Below are positions 7,549-16,600 of a stretch of DNA of 64,000 nt, in pieces. Source of the DNA: a virus; the IMG/VR virus record IMGVR_UViG_3300038462_000040, positions 91,853 through 155,852 of that record, one strand, 5' to 3'. The number at the start of each line of letters is the position of its first letter. Position 1 is the first letter of the stretch. Position numbers and translations under genes: made by a program. The notes under the pieces are model-generated. The model was not told the origin of the DNA. It saw nothing but the letters and a program-made list of their open reading frames with translations, and searched no databases.

Positions 7549-9234
7549 TTACTGTAAGTCACCAATTCCAAATGTCTGTAAACCATCACAGTAAATTCTA
7601 CCATAATATCTGTTCAATACCATTTTCTTTGCATAACGAGTCATGATACCACGAATCGGTGTAAAGTCAAATGGATTGTACATTACAGGAGTTAACTGCA
7701 TTGGTACGTATGGAGCATATATGTAACCTGTTTCCAAGATACTTGTTCCTTTATGACCAATTAATACTGTATTAGCTGGTGAATAAGGGTCACGATATAC
7801 TAAATATCTTCCACTAAGAGTACCGATTTTTTCAATACCCATGTTATACTTATCCTGTTCAGGAGCAGCATTACTTACATGGAAATATTCAAGGTCATCG
7901 AATACTGCACTTACTTCAGGAGATACAACTACCCATGATGCACCACCACGCAATGTCGATTTGTGGATTTGAGCAGAAATTTGGTTAATCTTTGTTACCA
8001 AAGTTTGATTCCAGTCTTTCTGTACACCATAGTAAGTGTTAGTTCCTTTACGAAGTCCGTTATAGTCCCAACGAGCAGTCCAAGCAGCACCTCTACGTAA
8101 ATCACGAAGAATTTCACGGTCAATTTCAGCAGCCATTTGTTCTGACAATAAAGCTGTTAATTCAGCTTCAGCGTCAATGTTATGGAATGCACTAACGTCC
8201 TGTGCCAATTCAGGTGTCCACATAGCACGCATTTTACGTGTTTCTACAGATACTGTTACTTGGTCAAGTACGAAAGTTACTTCAGCCATTCTTGAATCTT
8301 CTTCAAGGTCGCTGTAAGTTCTATAAATTGCTTTAAATGTAGTTGTGCCAGTTGTGCCAGACAATGGTTGATAACCATTTGCGCCCGGATATTGAAGGTC
8401 AACAACAAAAACAATTTGTCCTAATTTATTAACAATACCTTGTCCATATTTCTGAACTTTTACGTTGAAAGGAATAGGATTACCAGCTACAATAGTTTCA
8501 CTTGCATAAGGAGCAGGTGCGGTTAAAGTCTTATTTGATATGATATGTAAACCAGCAAGGAAAGATTCAGTATCAATCTGAACACCAGCAGGACCGATTA
8601 ATTTACCATCATTAGTAGTTGAAAAACCGCTAAGTGTTATTGTTGCAAATTTGTCAGTACCAAGTGTGAATGCTGCAACTGTAGTTGCACCAGTAGCTAC
8701 ACTCATTGTACCTTTTGAACGGTCAAATAATGAAGTACCTTCATCGTTATATGAAGTTGCATAGAATGCATCATACAATGAACGTGTTTCAAATTGTGTT
8801 AAACTTGTGGTTGGTTTTTCAGCAGCGTTGCCATAAGCACCGTCTGGTGATGTGTGTAAATTACCCGGAGTGGTTGTTGTAGTAGAGCTATCTACTCTAA
8901 CACTTGTTTTTGGGTTAATATAGTACAATTTACCAATAGGTAAGTTAAGTGCTTGTACAGACACGATATCATTTGCTAACAATTTAGCAAATACTCTTCG
9001 GATTACAGGGAATGCAACAGTTTCGAACTGACCACTTGAAGAAGAATCACTTGATTCATTAATCATATGTGACAATTGATTTTCAAACAATTGTGCGCAG
9101 TTTTCTTTTACGTTACCTTCCAAACCTTCTAACAAACCGATTTTTTCCCATCTGTTAGTAGTTATTTCTCTTTGTTCACGGAGTTGTTTTAATCCAATAT
9201 TACCAACTTCCGCAGATTCCATTAAAAATCCCAT
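7549..9234 (-). CDS. Major capsid protein (gp23-like)
   Basis: 561 aa. The N-terminal region up to about residue 60 is helical and charged and ends H-M-I-N-E|S-S-D, an L/I-x-E site for gp21-type protease. The body then shows gp23-family features: VAFPVIRRVFAKLLANDIVS (about 73-92), TRKMRAMWTPELAQDVSAFH, and DREILRDLRRGAAWTARWDY. A near-C-terminal VPMQLTPVMYNPFDFTPIRG also fits. I infer that the first 60 residues are removed at maturation, as in T4. It is flanked by the scaffold gene upstream and a strong terminator downstream. Codons are less AT-biased than in neighbours, consistent with high expression. Confidence 0.9.
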   Translation of the reverse strand: MGFLMESAEVGNIGLKQLREQREITTNRWEKIGLLEGLEGNVKENCAQLFENQLSHMINESSDSSSSGQFETVAFPVIRRVFAKLLANDIVSVQALNLPIGKLYYINPKTSVRVDSSTTTTTPGNLHTSPDGAYGNAAEKPTTSLTQFETRSLYDAFYATSYNDEGTSLFDRSKGTMSVATGATTVAAFTLGTDKFATITLSGFSTTNDGKLIGPAGVQIDTESFLAGLHIISNKTLTAPAPYASETIVAGNPIPFNVKVQKYGQGIVNKLGQIVFVVDLQYPGANGYQPLSGTTGTTTFKAIYRTYSDLEEDSRMAEVTFVLDQVTVSVETRKMRAMWTPELAQDVSAFHNIDAEAELTALLSEQMAAEIDREILRDLRRGAAWTARWDYNGLRKGTNTYYGVQKDWNQTLVTKINQISAQIHKSTLRGGASWVVVSPEVSAVFDDLEYFHVSNAAPEQDKYNMGIEKIGTLSGRYLVYRDPYSPANTVLIGHKGTSILETGYIYAPYVPMQLTPVMYNPFDFTPIRGIMTRYAKKMVLNRYYGRIYCDGLQTFGIGDLQ

Positions 9235-9258
9235 TTTATTTATTTATTTAATTTTTTT

Positions 9259-10899
9259 TTAATTAATTATTTTTTTGCTTCTTGATTTTTCTACATACTC
9301 AATTAAATGTTTCATTCTATTAATGTGTTCATTATTTTCGTATGCCGTTTTTTCAACTACTTCATCAAGTTTTTGTTTTGAAGACGGTTGTATCGAAGCA
9401 GATACTTTGTTTTCAATGTTTTCAGTTAAAGTTTTACGGCTACCTTTCATTTCAGTAAGGATTGCTTTATACTTTTTCTGTGATTCAGCAATTGTATCAA
9501 TTTTTTTAAATTCATTGATAATTTTAATTTTATCATCTTGCGTTAATGCCAATGTTTCATTTACCAAAAGGTTATTTACATGAGCCAAATTGGTATTGAA
9601 TGTTGCCATTTCTTTCAATTGATTGCGATATTTTTCCAATGCAGATTTATATTGTTCCACTAATGTAGTTACTGATTGTTTGTATTTCTTAGTTTCATTT
9701 AATTGTTTTGTTAATTTCTTATTTTCATCAATTAAACCACCAAGTTTTTTATCAGATTCGGTTTGAAGACCACTACGCATTTTGTTTGCTGCAGCAGTAT
9801 CTCTATATCCTTTACCGGGTATAGTTGCTGTTACTTTTTTCATATTTGCAAGTGTTTGTGTTTTACTTTCTTCAATTTCACTTTCTGAAACACCACTACC
9901 ACCTAATACGGCTTCAACGTCTTTGTCAGTAATTGGTTCTTCATCAATAAGTTTGTCAGTAGGACCTTGTGCATGCTGTGTATTTATTTGACTGTCCGTG
10001 CCATAAGTTTGAGCACCATCAGTTGCACCACCAGCGTGCATTTCTTCTATGTTTTTTTCGTCAATAAGTTTATCAGTAGGACCTTGTGCGTGTTGTGTAT
10101 TTATTTGACTGTCAGTGCCATAAGTTTGAGCACCATCAGTTGCACCACCAGCATGCATTTCTTCCATATTATTACCCATTGATTTAATCATTTCATCAAT
10201 TTGACTTCTCATATTAACTAATTGATTAAATGCAATTCCTTTATTGCCTTTTTCCATATATGAAGGTGATTCTGGTGCGATACCTTTCAGTTCCTCACCA
10301 AGTCCTTGCATAGTTGAAATTTCTTGTTCGATTTCATCCATTGTAATGACTTCATCTTCATTTCCTGCACCTTCTAAAGCAGAACCTACTCCATCAACAT
10401 CAAGTTCTGTTATGTTAAATTCTTCAGTTTGAAGTGGTTTTTTTGCTTTTTCATCGAAAGGTTTGCCGTCACCAGCAGTTTCTTCGACTTTTTGAACACC
10501 CTTTGCTTTTTCTTTATAAGGGTCACTTTTGCCTACAGTATCAGTGATTTTTACATCTTCTTCAACTTTTGCCACTTTTTTTGCTGGTTCTGTGAATACA
10601 CCATCTTTTCCAGCAATTTCTTCAACCTTTTTGGTCTCTTTTACTTCTTTTTTCATATCAGATTCTTTATTTGATTCGGTTTCACCTACAACTATAGGTT
10701 CTTTTGTTTCGTCAAGTTTTTTATATGACTCTTTTGTTTTTTTATTTTTATTTTGTAATTCTTCCTTTAATAAGTTATTAAACTTTTCAGGAAATTCTTC
10801 AGCTAATTTTTGTTTAGCATTAGCTTCCGCAGATTCCTTGATTGCATTATAATCAGTTAATGCTTCTTTGATTATCGATGATTTCTTATCGTCTTTCAT
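9259..10899 (-). CDS. Prohead scaffold/core protein (gp22-like)
   Basis: 546 aa from the ATG at 10899. A frame extended by 15 codons to 10944 begins inside the GTATTTATA promoter-like motif and was rejected. The protein is highly charged and helical, with several 'K-V/A-E-E...K-D' repeats (about residues 70-180) and a perfect 39-residue tandem duplication. A long coiled coil fills the C-terminal third. Position between prohead protease and capsid gene matches T4 gene 22. Multiple L-x-E sites would let the protease degrade the core. Confidence 0.8.
   Translation of the reverse strand: MKDDKKSSIIKEALTDYNAIKESAEANAKQKLAEEFPEKFNNLLKEELQNKNKKTKESYKKLDETKEPIVVGETESNKESDMKKEVKETKKVEEIAGKDGVFTEPAKKVAKVEEDVKITDTVGKSDPYKEKAKGVQKVEETAGDGKPFDEKAKKPLQTEEFNITELDVDGVGSALEGAGNEDEVITMDEIEQEISTMQGLGEELKGIAPESPSYMEKGNKGIAFNQLVNMRSQIDEMIKSMGNNMEEMHAGGATDGAQTYGTDSQINTQHAQGPTDKLIDEKNIEEMHAGGATDGAQTYGTDSQINTQHAQGPTDKLIDEEPITDKDVEAVLGGSGVSESEIEESKTQTLANMKKVTATIPGKGYRDTAAANKMRSGLQTESDKKLGGLIDENKKLTKQLNETKKYKQSVTTLVEQYKSALEKYRNQLKEMATFNTNLAHVNNLLVNETLALTQDDKIKIINEFKKIDTIAESQKKYKAILTEMKGSRKTLTENIENKVSASIQPSSKQKLDEVVEKTAYENNEHINRMKHLIEYVEKSRSKKIIN
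9941..10174 (-). repeat. Tandem 117-bp in-frame duplication in scaffold gene
   Basis: Two head-to-tail copies of 117 bp (39 codons) differing by a few silent or conservative bases. Each encodes EEMHAGGATDGAQTYGTDSQ followed by an I-N-T-Q-H-A-Q-G-P-T-D-K-L-I-D-E stretch. This is a recent internal duplication. Confidence 0.9.
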
Positions 10900-10933
10900 A
10901 TTATTAATGTCGTAACTAATACCATAATTTTTA

Positions 10934-10942
10934 TATAAATAC
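10934..10942 (-). promoter_or_regulatory. GTATTTATA promoter-like motif (decides scaffold start)
   Basis: On the minus strand GTATTTATATAAAA would encode Y-L-Y-K in the extended scaffold frame. Treating it as promoter places the start at 10899. Confidence 0.65.
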
Positions 10943-10998
10943 ATTCTCTTTACGAAAAAGTGTAATTACATACTAAAATTCTTATTTGTAAGTCTTTT

Positions 10999-12927
10999 TT
11001 ATAATAAGAAATTATTAATTGCTTTTATTATTTTACCTTCTTCTTCCTTAATAAGAATACCATTTTTGTTTATATAATTCTCACCAAAACTTTTATCACC
11101 ACGTTTTTCTGGAAATAAATATGCACCCGGAGTACTTGGAGTTGAAACTAAATCGAAACCAATTAATTCAAAATCTCCTTGAACTAAATTTTCACCATTT
11201 ATTTCTTTAAGTGTTCCAACACCACGACTTGAAATTCCTAATTTAATTTTGTTTTGCAAATACAAAACAATTTTATCACCAATTACAGAAACAACACCAT
11301 ATCTAATATATCCGGGACTAACAATTATTTTTAATTGACCATATAACACATTTTCTTGTTCACCAGTACCCCACCACATTTTAGTAATCATATGAGAAAT
11401 ATTTTGAAGTGATATGATACTGGAATTACCTGTCCAATGTGATTTACCATTTACTTTAATTAAAAAATTTCCATTTTTTACTCTTACACAAGCAATATTA
11501 TCATCGAAATTTATTTCACTTATTTTTATACTTCTTTTATCTAAATAAATATGTTTTGTTTTTGAAATATTTAAATTATATTGTAAATGACTATTTTCTA
11601 ATTTAATTAATCTTTTTTTATTTGCGTCTTCAGTAATATACTCAACAGTACCATCAGAAAGAATCATTTCCCTTTTTAATATTTTATGGTCAATAATTTC
11701 TCTATCTTTTGGTTGATAAGTAGTAATATTACCACAGCCACCAATCTTAATTAAAACTTCATGTAAATCTTCAATTAATTGTTTTGATATCGAAAAAACT
11801 GATTCTTTACGTATTTTATTGATAGTTTTATTTTTTATTAATCTTCCATCACCTAATTCAAACCATCTAAACAATATTTTCAATAAATCGGAAGATGCTT
11901 GTTTTAATTCAATAGGAATATATTTATTAAATGAATCACCTAAAACATATAAATAATCATATAATCTAGCATCATTTATGTGATATTGACATTTACCATC
12001 ATTATGTTCATCCTTCCAATATTTAAAAGGTAATTTTTTTAATAAATTTTCGATTATTATTTTCTTTTCAATATTCTTTTGTGTTATAACAACATCGTAT
12101 CCCTTTAATTTATATTGATTTGATTTAGTTCCACCACAATGACCTTCAGCTAAATATATTCCTATAAATGCAAACCAATCTTCAGATTTAATATTTATTG
12201 ATTTTGTGTATTTTTCGATTAAGTCATGTTTATAGTTAAAACTTAAAGTATTTTTATTTACACCGTTTAAAGTAAAATATTCCAAATATTGACCATTCCA
12301 TTTAGCAGTTTTTAATATTTTATATTTACCTGACGATAAAATATTATTTTTATTATCATAAATATCTTTAGCATAATAATATTCTTGTTTACGTTTAGAA
12401 TCTTCTAATAAAAATCTATGATTTGCAGTAACCGTTAAATCAATATTAGTTCCCAAAAATTTATACATTTTGCCTTCATATGGCATATATATTTTTTTAT
12501 CGATTTTTTGAATCTCAATTTGATTAGTATCTATATTAAGTGTTAAAATTTCTTCATTGTCTGAAATATCTTTAAACCATTTCCAACCACTCTTTGTAAG
12601 TATTTGAGAATTAGATGCTTGCACACAATCGGGATGGTCTGCTTCTGATACTGCACTATTTGTATTAACTAATTCCTGATATATTTTAACTTGTGGTATT
12701 AAAACATCTTTGGGATAAATTCGACCATTTTTGTTTTTAACACCCCATTTTTGTAATATACAATTAACTAAAACTGGTTCATTAGGTTTAAGTTCAAAAT
12801 TTTCATTAAGAATATCTTTATTAATTTCAGAACTAATATATCCTGCGTCATGTTCTATAAGAATCCCAAATCCTGTTTGACCTGCTTGTATTATTTTACT
12901 TTCGTTTAAAGGAAATATCATACTCAT
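10999..12927 (-). CDS. Prohead protease (gp21-like) interrupted by an intein
   Basis: 642 aa. Extein residues 1-100 and 502-642 join into a gp21-type assemblin protease. The conserved core is E-A-D-H-P-D | S-S-I-I-S-L-Q-N-I-S-H, and the C-terminal half has SSRGVGTL and FELIGFDLVSTPSTPGAYLF. The intein (residues 101-501) splits the H-P-D/S-S block, next to the likely catalytic region. The mature enzyme should cleave scaffold, capsid and internal proteins at L/I-x-E. The gene precedes scaffold and capsid genes as in T4. Without splicing the protease should be inactive. Confidence 0.88.
   Translation of the reverse strand: MSMIFPLNESKIIQAGQTGFGILIEHDAGYISSEINKDILNENFELKPNEPVLVNCILQKWGVKNKNGRIYPKDVLIPQVKIYQELVNTNSAVSEADHPDCVQASNSQILTKSGWKWFKDISDNEEILTLNIDTNQIEIQKIDKKIYMPYEGKMYKFLGTNIDLTVTANHRFLLEDSKRKQEYYYAKDIYDNKNNILSSGKYKILKTAKWNGQYLEYFTLNGVNKNTLSFNYKHDLIEKYTKSINIKSEDWFAFIGIYLAEGHCGGTKSNQYKLKGYDVVITQKNIEKKIIIENLLKKLPFKYWKDEHNDGKCQYHINDARLYDYLYVLGDSFNKYIPIELKQASSDLLKILFRWFELGDGRLIKNKTINKIRKESVFSISKQLIEDLHEVLIKIGGCGNITTYQPKDREIIDHKILKREMILSDGTVEYITEDANKKRLIKLENSHLQYNLNISKTKHIYLDKRSIKISEINFDDNIACVRVKNGNFLIKVNGKSHWTGNSSIISLQNISHMITKMWWGTGEQENVLYGQLKIIVSPGYIRYGVVSVIGDKIVLYLQNKIKLGISSRGVGTLKEINGENLVQGDFELIGFDLVSTPSTPGAYLFPEKRGDKSFGENYINKNGILIKEEEGKIIKAINNFLL
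11425..12627 (-). other. Intein with LAGLIDADG-type endonuclease region (in prohead protease)
   Basis: 401 residues, C101 to N501. Block A starts C-V-Q-A-S-N-S-Q-I-L. Block B is LTVTANHRFL (His170). Two LAGLIDADG-like motifs, FIGIYLAEGH (about 254-263) and FRWFELGDGR (about 353-362), mark the homing endonuclease. Block F/G ends H-W-T-G-N, followed by Ser+1. The usual penultimate His is replaced by Gly, a variation known in some active inteins. Confidence 0.9.
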
Positions 12928-12943
12928 TATTAAATGTCTTTTA

Positions 12944-12952
12944 TATAAATAG
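12944..12952 (-). promoter_or_regulatory. CTATTTATA promoter-like motif
   Basis: One-base variant of the recurrent box, followed by TAAAAG, 17 bases upstream of the prohead protease start. Confidence 0.55.
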
Positions 12953-12961
12953 TTTCAAATG

Positions 12962-13117
12962 CTATTTTATTTCAACAGCTATTTTAGGTTTTTCTTCTTT
13001 AATTATATTTTCTTTATAATCATTTGTATTTTCAATAAATATCTGAGTTTCTAATTCTGCTAATATATTATTAAGCAATAAATTAATTTCCTTGAGTTTA
13101 TCTAATTTTTTTTGCAT
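12962..13117 (-). CDS. 51-aa hypothetical protein
   Basis: Starts MQKKLDKLKEINLLLNNILA and ends E-K-P-K-I-A-V-E-I-K with a TAG stop. It is an amphipathic helical peptide. It fills the gap between the membrane coiled-coil gene (12 bases upstream) and the protease promoter with an uninterrupted frame and phage-like codons. Function unknown. Confidence 0.55.
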   Translation of the reverse strand: MQKKLDKLKEINLLLNNILAELETQIFIENTNDYKENIIKEEKPKIAVEIK

Positions 13118-13129
13118 AAAACATAAGGA

Positions 13130-13543
13130 TTATTCTGGGATTGTTATTTTTCTTACTTGCAATTGAATTTCATCAAGTTTTTTTAAGATTTTTTCAGATT
13201 CTACTCTACCAATTTTTTCACTTAAATCTAATAATATTGAAACGCCATTTAATACATGTAATGTTTCTTTTTCAGATTCCATCCATTGACGATTTCTTTC
13301 TTCTTCACGCTTAAGCATTTCAATTCTAATTTTTTCTAAAGTATCTGAATGTTCTTTTCTGATAATATCAACCTTTGCAACATGTTGTTGTTGTATTAAT
13401 TTTATTTCTGCACTTTTTTTCTTTAATGCTCTCATCATAACCAATGTTATTGGAAAAAATAATATTCCTGAAACAATAAATAAATAAAAAAATATATTTT
13501 GCCATATTTGCACTTGTAATAATATTGATTGAAATAACATCAT
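13130..13543 (-). CDS. Membrane-anchored coiled-coil protein
   Basis: 137 aa. An N-terminal hydrophobic span (about residues 13-38, IFFYLFIVSGILFFPITLVM) is followed by a long charged helix (about 42-130). The layout fits an inner-membrane-anchored coiled coil; an i-spanin-like role is conceivable but no partner is seen. A TATAAATAA box lies about 20 bases upstream. Confidence 0.6.
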   Translation of the reverse strand: MMLFQSILLQVQIWQNIFFYLFIVSGILFFPITLVMMRALKKKSAEIKLIQQQHVAKVDIIRKEHSDTLEKIRIEMLKREEERNRQWMESEKETLHVLNGVSILLDLSEKIGRVESEKILKKLDEIQLQVRKITIPE

Positions 13544-13612
13544 TTTCGTTTTCTAATAAATAGTATAAATAACTCGATTGTCTTTACTAATTTTTATATT
13601 TTTTGTTATTCT

Positions 13613-13621
13613 GTATTTATA
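13613..13621 (+). promoter_or_regulatory. GTATTTATA promoter-like motif
   Basis: Plus-strand copy followed by TAAAAAA, 14 bases before the ATG at 13636. It sits divergently to a similar minus-strand box at 13564-13572. Confidence 0.65.
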
Positions 13622-13635
13622 TAAAAAATTGATAG

Positions 13636-16600
13636 ATGGTAAATGACCCTACAATAACAAAAGGTGCACATTCAATTATTAATGGTAATGTAATTCTTGT
13701 AGAACCTAATGATATAAATATAAATAATAATTTAATTGATGGTGTTCCATTCGTTAATGGTATACCACAATATCAAGATATGTTTATTTTTGCAGAATTA
13801 ACTGCGGTAAGTAAAGGAAGGTCAGTTATTATTAATTCAACAGTAACAAGTGATAATGGTAAAAAAATAAATTTAATGGGACCAAATCAAGATAAAACAT
13901 CTGATAATCCCGATTATTTAAATTTTACCACAAATTATTATGACGGTAGTATGGGTAATAAAGATGTTCTTGAAAGTTTTGGTATTACCAGTATTAAAAT
14001 AACAGTTAATTCATCCTATGTCCCACAAGTTACTATTCAATTTGTAGATATAAGAGGATTATCATTTTTTAATACTAAAAATTCACCATATAGAGCATTA
14101 TTTGATTTTCCACCACCAATGTTCATGTTAACAGTTAAAGGATATTATGGTAAAGCATTAACATATAAATTACATCTCGTTAAATATACAACAGAATTTC
14201 AAGCAGAAAATGGTAATTTTATAATTAATGCTGATTTTGTTGCAATGACATTTGCGCCATTAAGCGATATATTATTTAGATATATTGTAAATGTACCATT
14301 AATTACGCATAATGAATCAATAAATCCTGAAGCAAAAAATCCACCAAGAACTACATATGAATTAATAATTAAATTAAGAAATTTATATTCAGATATTGAT
14401 AAAAAATTTAAGGCACAACCAGTAAGTCATGATTATGATGTAGTACTTAATAAATTAACCGAAATTAATAATGCAATACTAACAATAAATGAATTTAATA
14501 AAAATGATAAATTAATAAGTAAAGGAAAAATACATTTAATAGTACAAATGGTACAATCCATAGTACCTAATGCAAAACAAATTCCAACAACGCAACCAAA
14601 TCAAAATTCTGATTATCAAGAAATTAATAATTTGAATCAATTTGATGATATGTTAAAAAAACAATCAACATCTGGAACTGAAATTAATTCAAATATGAGA
14701 TTATGTATTGGATATGTTGCAGGAACTAATATACCGACACCTGATGCAAGTACTGGATATACTGCAAATGTAAGTCGTATTAATGGATTAATAAATACTT
14801 TAAATGCGTATCGTGATAGTCTTATTAAACCAGTATCAATAACAAATAAAAACATTCCAAATGCTGTTTATAAATATGGTAAATATAATATAGAATCAGG
14901 AACATATCAATCAACAAGATATGTTATGCTTGATATTACTGATTATTATACTGAATTATACAAAACAAATATTAATTTAAATAAACAAAAAAATGACCTT
15001 GCATTAGATATAAACAATAAAGTCAATGATATTGTTATCAATGATTTAGGCATGATACCAACTGTATATAATATATTTAAAATAATTTTAAATGATGTTG
15101 ATACCTTTTTTGATACGCTCAGAGATACATCAAATTTAGCAGAAAATTATCATAATAGAATTCCAGATAAAACAATTATTGGTGGTAATAAATTATATGC
15201 GGATAATTTACAACAAATTTATTCGTTTCCATTAGTTATTCGACAATCTCAAGTAGCTGGTGGTACAAAAGAAGAAAGAATTGCACCAATTGAATTACAA
15301 AAACAAGGTGCTGATTTTCCCGAATTAACACTTGTACAAAATTTTATTGATAGTTTCCAAAAACAACACAATATTCAAGCACAACTTGATATGAGAGCCG
15401 AACAAAATGATGATGGTAGTTATAAGTGGATACCAGTATCCCCATTTGACTCAATACTTGGTGGTGCATCTCCAGTAAGTCCATATATTGGAACAATTAA
15501 TTCTTCTTCCGATAAATTAACACAAATTTATCAAATTTTATTAAGAAGGTATTACATATTATCTCAAGGTACAATTCCTAATGTATATGTAAATAATAAT
15601 GATGTAACTAATCAATATATTAATTTATATGCAGCTTCAGAAGCAGCAAATTTAGCTGCATCACTTGGAACACAATCAAATCCAGATTTTATTGATGCTG
15701 TAAAAAGTTCTATAGAAAATTATGCAAAAACTAATGGACTTGTTACATTTTATAATGATATGTCAAAAGTTTCTGAAAATGGTATTAATTTATATAATTT
15801 AAATAATATTCCTAATGGAGTAAAAGAATTTCCAATAACACCAACAGATGATACAAATGGACTTGTATATGTAAATAAAAATAATATTGGTTTTGAAGGA
15901 ATTAATTTATATCCATCTCCTATTATTATGAGAACTGCAAATGATACTCAAAATACAAATAATCCTATTGATAAATTTACTTCTGGTGTAGAAGGTCCTT
16001 GGTATAAAACATTATTTGTTGGCAGTCCTCGTGAATTTTGGTATAACTTTACTCAAGAAAATGTATTATATATTAAAGATGTTGAAGATAAAGATGGTGA
16101 TTTTACTAATGACAATACTGTATATAAATCAAGATATTTAGGTGGTTTAGTTACAGCAGCAATTATAAATAATGGTGATGTAATAACAACATTTAATAAT
16201 TCATTAGCAAATGGTAACACATTTGGTGATTCTTCACATTTTTATGCCAGTGGTAATCTTGAAAATGCTACAAGTATTGTTGATGTATGGAGAGATTGTT
16301 TATCATTTAGAGTAACAAATATTGAAAAATCTATAGAAAATTCTGTTGATAAATTAATATATAATAAAATAATTAATATCAATTTATATCCAAATAATGC
16401 ACGTTTAAGTGCATTATTATTGATATCAAATTTTGGATTTGCATTAGGACCTTTTAATTTATTTCCTAATGGCTTAAATGAATTAGTATTCACCACACCA
16501 GCAGTAATTGAAGTTCCAACATACTTACCATTATATATTGGAGCATTAATTGATGCAATCGAAGGTGGTGATACATATGTTCCTTGGATTAATACAATTA

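Noticed and set aside
9967-10852. Several plus-strand ORFs in the scaffold gene region
   Set aside because: Shadows of the repetitive, charged scaffold gene on the minus strand.
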